Assembly: GCF_013374115.1 (NCBI RefSeq)
Contig: NZ_AP022673.1
Coordinates: 248,001 to 312,000, forward strand
Source: Sphingomonas sp. HMP9
Lineage (GTDB): Bacteria > Pseudomonadota > Alphaproteobacteria > Sphingomonadales > Sphingomonadaceae
Reading direction: 5' to 3'
Length of the DNA: 64,000 bases
In this document: positions 34,997 through 43,805 of the stretch, in pieces
Layout of the letters: each line of letters starts with the position of its first letter
Position numbering within the stretch: position 1 is the first letter of the stretch
Program-made: the position numbers and the translations under genes
The notes under the pieces: model-generated
What the model saw: only the letters and a program-made list of their open reading frames with translations
Databases searched by the model: none
What the model was told of the DNA's origin: nothing

Positions 34997-37108
34997 ATGA
35001 ACGGGGGAAGGGTGTTCGTACTACATATCGCGTTGCAGGGGTGTTTACGCGCAACCGACGTCGAATACGGAATCACCGCCGATACCGGGGGGCATATCCG
35101 TTATCTCCTCGATCTCGTCGCTGCCAGCGGCCGCAACCCGGCGATCGACCGGATGGAGATCGTCACTCGCGCCTTCCACCATGCCGCCTATGCCGAATGC
35201 TATGCCGAGCCGATCGAGACGATCGACGGTACCACCCGAATCGTCCGCCTCTTCACCGCATCCGATGCGTATCTGGTCAAGGAAGACCTGTGGACCGAGC
35301 ATGACAGCCTGGTCGAGGCGTTGGTCGTGCACATCGCCACGCTCGATCGCGTGCCAGAGGTCATGCACGCGCATTACGCCGATGCCGGGCTTGTCGCAGC
35401 GCGCGTTTCGGCACGGACCGGCATCCCGTATGTCTTCACGGCGCACTCGCTGGGCCGCGTGAAGCGCGCCGCGTTCGATCGCGAATGTGCGGAGACCGCG
35501 GGCATCGATCGCCGGATCGCTATCGAGGAAGAAGCGATCGCCAGCGCGGCCGCGATCATCGCCTCGTCGCGGGACGAGGCGGAGGTCCAATATGCCGATT
35601 ACGACGCGTATGATCCGGGTCGGATCCGCGTGTTCGCACCGGGCAGCGACCTGAAGCAGTTCGCGAACTGCCGAACCGATGCGCGCGTCGACGCGCTGAT
35701 AAACCGGTTTCTCGACGATCCCGCCAAGCCCGTGATCCTGGCGATCGCGCGGCCCGTGACGAAGAAGAACCTCGCCGCGCTCGTCCATGCCTATGGCCGC
35801 TCGCCCGCGCTGCAGGCCGCGGCGAACCTCGTGATCCTGGCGGGCACGCGCGACGACAGCGCGACGCTGGAGCCGGAGATCCGCGACAACATCGCCGAAC
35901 TGCTCCAGTTGATCGACCGCTACGATCTGTACGGCAAGGTCTCCTATCCCAAGCAGCACCGGCCCGACGATATCGCCGCCGTCTACGCGCATGCCCGTAC
36001 CCGGCGCGGCATTTTCGTCAATCCGGCGCTCAACGAACCGTTCGGGCTCACCCTGCTCGAAGCGGCGGCAAGCGGCCTGCCGGTGGTTGCTACCGACAGC
36101 GGCGGGCCGAACGATATCGTCGAGACCTGCGGCAACGGCATCCTCGTCGACCCGCGCTCCTCGACCGCGATCACCGAGGCGATCCTCAAGATCCTCGACG
36201 ATCGGGCTCTATGGTCCCGCTATTCGGCCGCGGGGTCGGTCGCGATCCGCGCGTATGACTGGGATCGTCACGTGCAGCTCTATACCAGGTTGCTCGAAGA
36301 GGTGGTTGGCGCGTCGGCACCGGCAGTCGCCGATCGCGCGCCGGCGTTGCTGCTGGTGTCGGATATCGACGGGACGCTGATCGGCTGTGCCGCGGGTGTC
36401 GAAGATTTCACCGCATGGCACGAGGCGCAGACCGACGTTGCGTTCGCGATCGCCACGGGGCGCAGCTTCCACAGCGCGATGGCGGTGCTGGGGCAGCATG
36501 ATGCGCCACGTCCCGAGATCCTGATTACCTCGGTCGGGTCGGAGATCTATTACCGGACGGTGCGCGGTGCGGTGTACGACCGCGACACCGAATGGGACGG
36601 CATCATCGCCGCCGGCTGGGACCGCGACGCGGTCGCCGCGCTGATGGGGCAATATGCCGGACTGACGCCGCAAAGCCCGCTCGAACAACGCCGGTTCAAG
36701 CTCAGCTATTTCGCGGATGGCGACATGGCGGCAGCCGAGCGGGTGCGGGCGTTGCTGGCCGAACATGGCCATAGCTGCTCGATCATCCAGAGCCATGGCC
36801 GGTACCTCGATATCCTGCCGCATGCCGCATCGAAGGGGACGGCGGTCGAGCATGTCCGCCGCCGCCTCGGTCTCGAACCGCGGCAGGTGATCGTCGCGGG
36901 CGACAGCGGTAACGATATCGAGATGCTGCGTTCGTCGCGCCACGCGATTATCGTCGGCAATTATTCGGACGGCCTGGGATCGCGGGCCGACCTGGCGCAC
37001 GGCTATGTCGCGATCGGCCATCATGCGCGCGGCGTGATCGAAGGTGTCGCGTTCTTCCGCGATGCTGCAGCCGGGATCGGCGTCGAGGGACTCCGGAAAG
37101 CATCGTGA
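34997..37108 (+). CDS. Sucrose-phosphate synthase-like glycosyltransferase fused to a HAD phosphatase domain
   Basis: About 703 residues in two parts. Residues 1-450 are a GT4 enzyme of the sucrose-phosphate synthase type (LHIALQGCLRA...TADTGGHIRYLLDL, AHYADAGLVAARVS, ILAIARPVTKKNLAALVHAY, NPALNEPFGLTLLEAAASGLPVVATDSGGP). Residues 455-700 are a sucrose-phosphatase-like HAD domain with all motifs: DIDGTL, ITSVGSEIYY, a Lys in AASKGT and AGDSGNDIEML. It may make sucrose, or a related non-reducing sugar such as mannosylfructose, in one protein. I chose ATG 34997; an upstream GTG (34910) would add a stretch unlike the family. The following gene overlaps its stop. Confidence 0.83.
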   Translation: MNGGRVFVLHIALQGCLRATDVEYGITADTGGHIRYLLDLVAASGRNPAIDRMEIVTRAFHHAAYAECYAEPIETIDGTTRIVRLFTASDAYLVKEDLWTEHDSLVEALVVHIATLDRVPEVMHAHYADAGLVAARVSARTGIPYVFTAHSLGRVKRAAFDRECAETAGIDRRIAIEEEAIASAAAIIASSRDEAEVQYADYDAYDPGRIRVFAPGSDLKQFANCRTDARVDALINRFLDDPAKPVILAIARPVTKKNLAALVHAYGRSPALQAAANLVILAGTRDDSATLEPEIRDNIAELLQLIDRYDLYGKVSYPKQHRPDDIAAVYAHARTRRGIFVNPALNEPFGLTLLEAAASGLPVVATDSGGPNDIVETCGNGILVDPRSSTAITEAILKILDDRALWSRYSAAGSVAIRAYDWDRHVQLYTRLLEEVVGASAPAVADRAPALLLVSDIDGTLIGCAAGVEDFTAWHEAQTDVAFAIATGRSFHSAMAVLGQHDAPRPEILITSVGSEIYYRTVRGAVYDRDTEWDGIIAAGWDRDAVAALMGQYAGLTPQSPLEQRRFKLSYFADGDMAAAERVRALLAEHGHSCSIIQSHGRYLDILPHAASKGTAVEHVRRRLGLEPRQVIVAGDSGNDIEMLRSSRHAIIVGNYSDGLGSRADLAHGYVAIGHHARGVIEGVAFFRDAAAGIGVEGLRKAS

Positions 37109-37971
37109 GCGCCTCGACGGTCAGCGTGTTGACGCTGGTACGCGGTCGCCGCGCGCATCTGGTGAACCTGATCGCCGGGCTCAATGCAGCGACCCGAAAG
37201 CCTGACGAGCTGGTGATCGCGTATATGCAGGACGCGCCGCATGCCGATCTCCCGCCCACCGATTTTCCGGTGCGCGCCGTGTTTGTCGAGGGCGATGCGA
37301 TGCCGCTGGCGGCGGCGCGCAATCGGGCAGCGGAGGCCGCCAGCGGGGATCAAATGATCTTCCTCGACGTCGACTGCATTCCTTCGCCGACGTTGATTGA
37401 ACGCTATGCGGCTACAGCGATCGCGCCGGGCGGTATCCGGTTGGGGGAGGTGCTGTATCTTCCGGTCGGCGCGGTGGATGCCGGGCTGGACTGGCCCGTG
37501 CTCGACGGGGTCGGCGTACGCCATCCCGCCAAGCCGCCGATCGCGTCGGACGAAATACGACCGACGCCAAGCCATGGCGAACTGTGGGGCCTGTCGTTTG
37601 CGATCTCCGCGGCCAACTGGGCGCGGGCAGGGGGGATGGACGAGCGCTATGTCGGGTACGGCGGCGAGGAAACCGACTTCGCGGCGCGGCTGGAGCATGC
37701 TGGCGTGCCGATGTGGTGGGTCGGCGGCGCGCGGGCGTATCACCAGCATCATGTCGTCCACACGCCGGCCTATCAGCATTTCGACGCGATCATCCGGAAC
37801 GCGCGACTGTTCCGCGAGACATGGGGGCGGTGGTGCATGGACTATTGGCTGGGGCATTTCGCCGAGCGAGGGCTGATCGCTTGGGATGCGGATACGATTA
37901 CCGTGCTCCGGGCGCCGACTGCGGACGAGGTAACCGCCTCGAAAATGCCGCCGGAGGTTTTGTTCAGCTAA
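37105..37971 (+). CDS. Glycosyltransferase family 2 with galactosyltransferase-type C-terminal domain
   Basis: A 288-residue protein: a GT-A fold N-terminus (VSVLTLVRGRRAHLVNLIAGLNAATRKPDELVIAYM), the metal motif FLDVDCIPS, and a C-terminal region LWGLSFAISAANWARAGGMDERYVGYGGEETDFAARLEHAGV, which is the Glyco_transf_7C signature shared with beta-4-galactosyltransferases. It starts with GTG overlapping the stop of the upstream gene (GTGA), so its synthesis is coupled to the sucrose-phosphate synthase-like protein. The acceptor is unknown. Confidence 0.83.
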   Translation: MSASTVSVLTLVRGRRAHLVNLIAGLNAATRKPDELVIAYMQDAPHADLPPTDFPVRAVFVEGDAMPLAAARNRAAEAASGDQMIFLDVDCIPSPTLIERYAATAIAPGGIRLGEVLYLPVGAVDAGLDWPVLDGVGVRHPAKPPIASDEIRPTPSHGELWGLSFAISAANWARAGGMDERYVGYGGEETDFAARLEHAGVPMWWVGGARAYHQHHVVHTPAYQHFDAIIRNARLFRETWGRWCMDYWLGHFAERGLIAWDADTITVLRAPTADEVTASKMPPEVLFS

Positions 37972-38008
37972 TCCTGCGGGGGGTATGGTTCAGAAAGGGC
38001 CCACCATC

Positions 38009-38138
38009 TCGATCCTCCCCGTCAGGGGGAGGTGGCACCGAAGGCGACGGAGGGGGAGGACACGGAACAGACGGTATCGCTTACCGCCCCCTCCGACTGG
38101 CAAGTGCCAGCCACCCCCCCCTGGCGGTGGAGGATCGA
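38009..38138. repeat. Palindromic intergenic repeat (type B, copy 2)
   Basis: Outer arms TCGATCCTCC (38009-38018) and GGAGGATCGA (38129-38138) enclose GGGGGAGG and CCCCCTCC blocks, the same build as the repeat at 30727-30828 but with more spacer. It lies between convergent glycosyltransferase genes, consistent with a terminator role. Confidence 0.75.
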
Positions 38139-38153
38139 ACTAACGCCTAAGCC

Positions 38154-39254
38154 CTAAGCCGCCGTCCACAACGAAACCGCAAGCCCTTCCAGATAGTCCG
38201 CGGCGACCTTGGCCGCATCCGCATCGTACAGGTCGGCGAGCGCGATCGGATCGAGCGCCTTGGCGGCGTCGAGGATACCGCGCCACGGTGCCAGCGCGCC
38301 GGGCCATGACGGCAATGCTATCGCCGCGCCCAGTTCCGCCAGTCGTTCCGCCTTGCGGGTCTGTTCGCCGAAATACCGCCATTCGGGCGCGCAGACATAC
38401 GGTCGGCCGACGCGGGCGATCTCGTGGACGGTGTTGTCGCCGGCCGAGGCGATGACCACGTCGGCAGCGGCGATGTGGTCGGTGACGCCCGGAACCCAGC
38501 CAAGTTCGACCAGATTGCCGAAGTCGGTCTCATGGCCCTCGCGGTGGACCGGCCCGAGCACCAGCCACAGCGCATCCGGCACCGCGCGCGCCGCCATCGT
38601 CAGCGGGGCGTAGGGCGTGCCCGCGCCACCACCGCCGGTCAGGACGACGATGATTTCCTTGGTCGGGTCGAGGCCGAGCTTGGCGCGCGCCTCTGCCTTG
38701 GTCGGGACGGGGTCAACGGTGGTGCAAAGCCCGCCTGCATAACATGTGTTGGCGCGGACCCAGTCCGGCGTGTCCGCCTGTTCGAGCGCCTCGCCGAATG
38801 GCGCGAGCAGGCCAACGCTTGCCTGGTATGCGCCGAGATGGCCGGGATCGAGCCGATCGCCGTGCATCCTGATGCTGATCGCGGGCACGCTCGCGATCCG
38901 GGCCAGCAGCGCGATCTCGGCAGAGACATCGACCACGAACAGCGCCGGATCGACGTCATCCAGATGGTCGATGATCGTCCGCATCGTCGCGCGCGTCTTC
39001 GCGACGCCGAGCGGGACGCAGTGCATCACTTCGGGCGTCGCCTGCGCGAACAGGCCGGGGGTCGGCACGGGCGCGCCGATCATGTCGGGCAGCGCGGCGA
39101 TCGTGATCGAGCGTTCGAACCCGTCGAACAGCGACGGCTTGGCGGTCAGGATCGTCACCGCGCGCGCGGACGGCAGCTCGCGAATGATCGCCATCGCGCG
39201 GTTGGCGTGCCCGCGACCCTGATGATGGATGAAGAACGTGATCGGCTTGGTCAT
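38154..39254 (-). CDS. GT-B glycosyltransferase (MGT/MurG-like)
   Basis: A 366-residue glycosyltransferase. The N-terminus has FFIHHQGRGHANRAMAIIREL, with the GxGH motif of MurG/MGT-type enzymes. The C-terminal domain has VVLTGGGGAGTPYAPL and IASAGDNTVHEIARVGRPYVCAPEWRYFGEQTRKAERL, resembling the GT28 C-terminal nucleotide-sugar site. It could act on a lipid or surface acceptor. Its start overlaps the stop of the upstream sulfotransferase-like gene by four bases (ATGA), so the two proteins are probably made together. Confidence 0.78.
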   Translation of the reverse strand: MTKPITFFIHHQGRGHANRAMAIIRELPSARAVTILTAKPSLFDGFERSITIAALPDMIGAPVPTPGLFAQATPEVMHCVPLGVAKTRATMRTIIDHLDDVDPALFVVDVSAEIALLARIASVPAISIRMHGDRLDPGHLGAYQASVGLLAPFGEALEQADTPDWVRANTCYAGGLCTTVDPVPTKAEARAKLGLDPTKEIIVVLTGGGGAGTPYAPLTMAARAVPDALWLVLGPVHREGHETDFGNLVELGWVPGVTDHIAAADVVIASAGDNTVHEIARVGRPYVCAPEWRYFGEQTRKAERLAELGAAIALPSWPGALAPWRGILDAAKALDPIALADLYDADAAKVAADYLEGLAVSLWTAA

Positions 39255-40078
39255 GCCGACGTCTGTACCGATACGCTCTCCGAAGGCGATTGATGTCGAT
39301 CAGCATAGGTCGCGTTCAGTCCGAATGCCGCTTCGGTCTCCGGATCGAGCCATGCGGTGATGTGCTCGGCATCGGCGGGCGCGAGTTCGGGATATGCGGT
39401 CGGGACATAGGGGGCATGGCCTTGCCCCTTGTAGCTGGTGATCGGGACGAACGGCTCGCGGCAGGCGATGCCGGTCGCCGCGCCCAAGGCTGCGACGAAC
39501 GCCGCGGGATCACGCGCGAACGCGTCATAGCCGAGCAGCGCGACGTTGTGCGCGCGGTTGGTGAGCGACGCCCAGTGGCGAAGCTTTGCAGTCCGCTTGG
39601 CGATGCAATTGGCAAAGCGTTCGCCGGTTTCGGGATCGCGCTCGTGCAGCATCTCGTCGCCCTGCATTGGATGCCCCGGCTCGATATGGCCGAAATGATC
39701 GTCCCAATAGCTGTGCCAGTGGCTGCGGATGAACGTGTCGAAAGGCTGCGCCTTCAGGTCGGGATGCGCGTGCCAGGGCTGGCGGTGAAGGCTGCGCGCC
39801 CAGTCGAACGCGTCGCGTGCGACGACCAGCACCAGCGTATCCTTTACGAACAGCGTCTGCGGCGGCACGAACCAATGCTTGAAGCCGAAATCCTCGGTGA
39901 TCGTCGCGGTCGGCATGTTCGCCTCGATCGCGCGCGTGACGAGGTTGGTCCCGCTACACCGCTGGCCATAGATCTGGACCCGCGTGATCGGCACGTCACC
40001 GCGTTTCAGGATCCGCAGACCCGGCAAAGGCTGGAGCCAATTCAGCGGTTTGACATGCGGTTTTGCGGGTATCGACAT
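39251..40078 (-). CDS. P-loop protein, sulfotransferase-like
   Basis: A 275-residue protein with a P-loop-like motif YGQRCSGTNLVTRAIEANM near residue 38, of the type that binds the 5'-phosphosulfate in PAPS-dependent sulfotransferases (compare RSGTT). A second segment, VLVVARDAFDWARSLHRQPWHA, resembles the 3'-phosphate-binding Arg/Ser region (RDPxxxxxS). Neither is a perfect family match. It is coupled to a glycosyltransferase, so sulfation or another modification of a glycan is a sensible but unproven idea. Confidence 0.6.
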   Translation of the reverse strand: MSIPAKPHVKPLNWLQPLPGLRILKRGDVPITRVQIYGQRCSGTNLVTRAIEANMPTATITEDFGFKHWFVPPQTLFVKDTLVLVVARDAFDWARSLHRQPWHAHPDLKAQPFDTFIRSHWHSYWDDHFGHIEPGHPMQGDEMLHERDPETGERFANCIAKRTAKLRHWASLTNRAHNVALLGYDAFARDPAAFVAALGAATGIACREPFVPITSYKGQGHAPYVPTAYPELAPADAEHITAWLDPETEAAFGLNATYADRHQSPSESVSVQTSA

Positions 40079-40208
40079 GCCAAATGCCGCTAGCGCCGAC
40101 CGGCGCTCCGTACAACCATCGTGGCGGGCATCGTGCTAGGAAACCGTTTCGACGATCGTGCCGGTTGTCGGAAACATACCGGACAAACGGCGGGTCCATG
40201 CGGCGGCC

Positions 40209-41045
40209 ATGATCGCGAACCATCACGGCTTGCCCGGCCCTGCTTCGTACGTTCCCGATGGGAATGCGTTCACCACCAGCGAGACGACGCAAGCGGAGGC
40301 GGCACGTGTCGTCATCGTCGACGACGATCCGGGCCTGCGCGACCTGCTGACCGAGTTCCTGGTGGATCACGGGCTGCTCGCGGAGGCGGTGGACAGCGGG
40401 GCGGCGCTGCGGAAGCGATTGGGGCAATCGCCGTGCGACCTGATCGTGCTGGACATGATGATGCCGCGCGAAGACGGGCTGTCGGTCCTGCGGACGCTTG
40501 CGCAAGGGGTTGGCGCGCCGGGGGTGATCATGTTCTCTGCGCTCGGCGGCGAGATCGACCGCGTGGTCGCGCTCGAACTGGGTGCCGACGACTATGTGAC
40601 GAAGCCCTCCAGTCCGCGCGAGATCCTGGCGCGTATCCGCTCCGTGCTGCGGCGGCGGGGGAGCGGTGGAGCGGCGAAGGTTCCTTCGGTCGTCGAGGGC
40701 GCGCACCCGGGCGCGCACGGGGGCGCGATCGACACGTTCGCGTTCGCCGGGTGGACGCTCGACTGCCGTATGCGCGTGCTCCACGCGCCCGACGCGTCGG
40801 TCATCCGGTTGACCGACGGCGAGTATCAACTCCTCGCCGCGTTCGTCTCGGAGCCGCAGACGGTGCACTCGCGCGACGCCATGATCGCCCGGTCGGGGCG
40901 GACCGAGAGCATGGCGCGGGGACGCACCATCGACGTGAATATCAGCCGGTTGCGGCGGAAACTGCTGGCGTTCGATCCGACCGAGATCATCCGGACGGTT
41001 CGCGGCAATGGCTATATCTTCATGCCGGCGGTGGTCGCGAAGTAG
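40209..41045 (+). CDS. Orphan OmpR/PhoB-family response regulator
   Basis: About 278 residues: a receiver domain (VVIVDDDPGLRDLLTEFL, phosphoacceptor Asp in LIVLDMMMP, Lys in YVTKPSSP) and a winged helix-turn-helix output domain (VIRLTDGEYQLLAAF...RTIDVNISRLRRKL...IIRTVRGNGYIF). All key phosphorylation residues are intact. No histidine kinase lies nearby, so the partner is encoded elsewhere. The linker (about 160-185) is unusually Gly/Ala/His-rich. The start is uncertain between ATG 40209 and a further upstream start at 40158. It is divergent from the sulfotransferase-like/GT genes and could control them. Confidence 0.85.
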   Translation: MIANHHGLPGPASYVPDGNAFTTSETTQAEAARVVIVDDDPGLRDLLTEFLVDHGLLAEAVDSGAALRKRLGQSPCDLIVLDMMMPREDGLSVLRTLAQGVGAPGVIMFSALGGEIDRVVALELGADDYVTKPSSPREILARIRSVLRRRGSGGAAKVPSVVEGAHPGAHGGAIDTFAFAGWTLDCRMRVLHAPDASVIRLTDGEYQLLAAFVSEPQTVHSRDAMIARSGRTESMARGRTIDVNISRLRRKLLAFDPTEIIRTVRGNGYIFMPAVVAK

Positions 41046-41149
41046 CGTTCAATCGTACTGAGCAACGTCGATCCGATTGCTGCCCGAGCGTGCGCTGGGT
41101 ACATTCAGCAAATGCAGACAGTCCCGACCAGCCAAGCGCGTATCGCCGC

Positions 41150-41992
41150 GTGACTCGTATCGATGCGCACCAGCATTTCTGGTCCTATTCGCAGTCTGCG
41201 TTCGACTGGATCGATCTCGAGAGCGTGCTCGCGCAGGACTTTCTGCCTGCCGACCTGATGCCGTCGCTCGACGACGCCGCGATCGATGGCTGCATCGCGG
41301 TGCAGGCGCGGCAGAGCGAGGCGGAGACCACGTGGCTGTTGGCGCTTGCCGCCGCCTGTCCGCGCATCCTGGGCGTGGTCGGCTGGATCGATTTGCGCGC
41401 CGGCGACATTGCCGAGCGGCTGGAGGCCTGGTCGGGATCGTCCGGTCTGGTGGGCTTTCGCCATGTCGTCCAGGATGAACCGGACGATGATTTCCTGCTG
41501 AACCCGGACTTTGTTCGCGGCGTCCGTGCGGCCGTCGGGGGCGGTTTCAGCTACGACATTCTCGTCAAGCCGCGCCAGGCGATCCATGTTCGTCGCTTCT
41601 GCGACCGGGTTGCCGAGGGTGTTTCGGCGGCGCCGCGGCTGATCCTCGATCATGGCGCGAAGCCCGACATCGCGCAGGGTGGTTGGCAGCCCTGGGCGGA
41701 CGCGCTCGTCGAGATGGCGCAGGTGCCGTCGCTCTATTGCAAGATATCGGGGCTCGTCACGGAGGCGGATCACGCAACGTGGACGGCGGACCAGATCGCA
41801 CGGTATCTCGACCATCTGCTCGCGTGCTTCGGGCCCGATCGGCTTATCTTCGGCTCGGACTGGCCGGTCTGCCGCCTTGCCGCCGAGTATCATCAGGTCG
41901 TCGACCTGATCGATGCCTTCATAACACGCGCCTGCCCGGAGGCGCGGGACGCGATCTTCGGCGGCAATGCGCGGGCGGCGTACGGACTCTAG
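41150..41992 (+). CDS. Amidohydrolase-family lactonase, probable L-fucono-1,5-lactonase
   Basis: A 280-residue TIM-barrel amidohydrolase (Amidohydro_2 family, COG3618). Metal/catalytic features are RIDAHQHFWSY at the N-terminus (HxH), LILDHGAKPDI in the middle and LIFGSDWPVCRLA with the catalytic Asp. Members of this group open L-fucono-1,5-lactone and related lactones. The fucose cluster at 21-27.6 kb lacks exactly this enzyme, so the gene probably belongs to that pathway despite being 14 kb away. The start is a GTG with no clear ribosome binding site. Its stop shares the bases CTAG with the stop of the convergent neighbour. Confidence 0.8.
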   Translation: MTRIDAHQHFWSYSQSAFDWIDLESVLAQDFLPADLMPSLDDAAIDGCIAVQARQSEAETTWLLALAAACPRILGVVGWIDLRAGDIAERLEAWSGSSGLVGFRHVVQDEPDDDFLLNPDFVRGVRAAVGGGFSYDILVKPRQAIHVRRFCDRVAEGVSAAPRLILDHGAKPDIAQGGWQPWADALVEMAQVPSLYCKISGLVTEADHATWTADQIARYLDHLLACFGPDRLIFGSDWPVCRLAAEYHQVVDLIDAFITRACPEARDAIFGGNARAAYGL

Positions 41993-43425
41993 AGGGTCAG
42001 GCCCGACCAGTCGCCGCGGCTTATCCGTTCCGCGGCATCGGCGACCGCGGACCGGGCGGCACCGTCGTCGCGCAGTTCGCTGGGGAAGCCCAGTCCGGCG
42101 TCGATCAGGCGGGCGACGACTTCGGCGGGCGTTCCGTCTCGTGCAACAGCGGCCAGGCGATCGCCGGCGGGATCGACGACCGGGATGCCGGCGCGGGCGC
42201 GCTGCATCAGGAACGCGACCCAGGCGGCAATTGCGGTGACGACGCCAGCGGGCATGCGACCCGCGCGGCGGTTGGCGACAAGCGTGTCGCCCAGCCGGTA
42301 GGGCAGCTTCTGCGAACCGTCCTGCGCGATCTGATCGAGCCGGTGGACGATGACCGGATTGCGGAACCGCTGCAGCACGGCTGCGCGGTACTCCTCCAGA
42401 TCGAGGCCAGGGGTGCGGGGCAGCATCGGGATGATGTCGGCGCGGATCATCGTATCGACGAACCCGGCAAGCGCGGCGTCGTTCATCGCGTCCGCCACGC
42501 TCGTCGCGCCCCGGAGCAGGCCGATATAGGCGAGCGTCGAATGCGCCCCGTTGAGGATCCGCAGCTTCGCCTTCTCATAGCTGGCGACATCGGTCGTGAT
42601 CGTCGCGCCGACCGAGGCAAGATCGGGGCCGAGCGGCGTGCCGATGTCCTGGATCACCCATTGCGCGAAGGATTCGCGTTGCACGGCGGCGCGGTCTTCC
42701 ATCCCGATCGCGCTGGCAACGTCGTTATACAGTGCAGCGTCCGAGGCTGGCGTTATCGAATCGACCATCGTCGACGGCACGCGCACCTCGCCCGCGATCC
42801 AGTCCGCCAGCACCGCATCGCCCATGCGGGCGAACGCGACCAGCGCGGCATGCAGCTTGACGCCGTTGTTGGCGAGATTGTCGCACGGCATCGGCACGAA
42901 CGGCGCGATTCCGGCGGCCCGGCGCGCGGCGAGGCCGGCTACCAGCCAGCCGACCAAGCTGCGCGGCGTATCGGTACCGGCGAGGTCATGGACGATATCG
43001 GGATGCGACAGGTCGAGCGTGCCGTCGCCGGCCAGGCAATAGCCCTTCTCGGTCACGGTCGATGTCACCAGCCGGACCGCTGGATCGGCGAGCAGCGCGT
43101 GCGTTTCGGCGGCGTCGTCGGGCCCCAGGAATCGGCGATGCGCGCCGATCACGCGGTTCGACGACTCGGTGTCGCGGATCGCGAGCGTGTAGAGCCCGTC
43201 CTGCTCAGCGAGCGCGGCGACGGTTCGCTTGCTGCGCATCGAGACGGCGGCGATTCCCCAGCGCGGGTCATCGCCCAACAGCGCGTCGATATACGCCGCC
43301 TGATGTGCGCGGTGGAAGGCGCCCGGCCCGAAATGGACGATACCGATCGCGGGACGAGGCCGGCCTCGCGGGCTGTCGATCCCATCAGGGAGTTGGTCGA
43401 GCGTCGCATGGGTCAATCGTGTCAA
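41989..43425 (-). CDS. Mannitol dehydrogenase-family polyol/uronate oxidoreductase
   Basis: A 478-residue long-chain dehydrogenase. The N-terminal Rossmann part has IGIVHFGPGAFHRAHQAAYIDALL, and the catalytic region has MPCDNLANNG and KLRILNGAHSTLAYIG, with the Lys/Asn/His set of the mannitol 2-dehydrogenase/fructuronate reductase family. It may interconvert mannitol and fructose, or mannonate and fructuronate; sequence alone does not separate these. It converges on the lactonase gene with a 4-base overlap, so it may belong to a sugar-acid group but is on the opposite strand. Confidence 0.85.
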   Translation of the reverse strand: MTRLTHATLDQLPDGIDSPRGRPRPAIGIVHFGPGAFHRAHQAAYIDALLGDDPRWGIAAVSMRSKRTVAALAEQDGLYTLAIRDTESSNRVIGAHRRFLGPDDAAETHALLADPAVRLVTSTVTEKGYCLAGDGTLDLSHPDIVHDLAGTDTPRSLVGWLVAGLAARRAAGIAPFVPMPCDNLANNGVKLHAALVAFARMGDAVLADWIAGEVRVPSTMVDSITPASDAALYNDVASAIGMEDRAAVQRESFAQWVIQDIGTPLGPDLASVGATITTDVASYEKAKLRILNGAHSTLAYIGLLRGATSVADAMNDAALAGFVDTMIRADIIPMLPRTPGLDLEEYRAAVLQRFRNPVIVHRLDQIAQDGSQKLPYRLGDTLVANRRAGRMPAGVVTAIAAWVAFLMQRARAGIPVVDPAGDRLAAVARDGTPAEVVARLIDAGLGFPSELRDDGAARSAVADAAERISRGDWSGLTL

Positions 43426-43642
43426 AGCGTCACTCCACGCATCGACCGAACTCGAACCCTCGGCCCCGTTTCCCGCATGCAGGACCGCATAGTATCAAAC
43501 GCGCTCGCCGCACACGACAAAAGCTATTCGCCGGACACAGGGATGAAACTACCGGATCGAGATCTGCGATCTATGGGATGAGGTGGCGCATCGCGCGCGT
43601 CGGCAAGAACAACATTGCCCGGCCATTTCTACAATGGCGGGG

Positions 43643-43717
43643 TGGCTCCCTGAGTAGGATTCGAACCTACGGCCACTCGATTAACAGTCGAGAGCTCTAC
43701 CGCTGAGCTATCAGGGA
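43643..43717 (-). tRNA. tRNA-Asn (anticodon GTT)
   Basis: A 75-base cloverleaf on the minus strand: acceptor stem TCCCTGA/TCAGGGA, D-arm AGCTCAGCGGTAGAGCT, anticodon loop CTGTTAA (GTT), T-arm GGTTCGAATCC, and encoded CCA. The 380-base gap between protein genes around it holds nothing else I can support apart from promoters. Confidence 0.95.
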
Positions 43718-43805
43718 TCGTTGCCGGAGGCGGCTCTATAAACGGCCAGTCGGGCGATGCAAGCAGGTTTGTTTGAAAAAGTGAAACTCAGCGACGAACC
43801 GCAGG

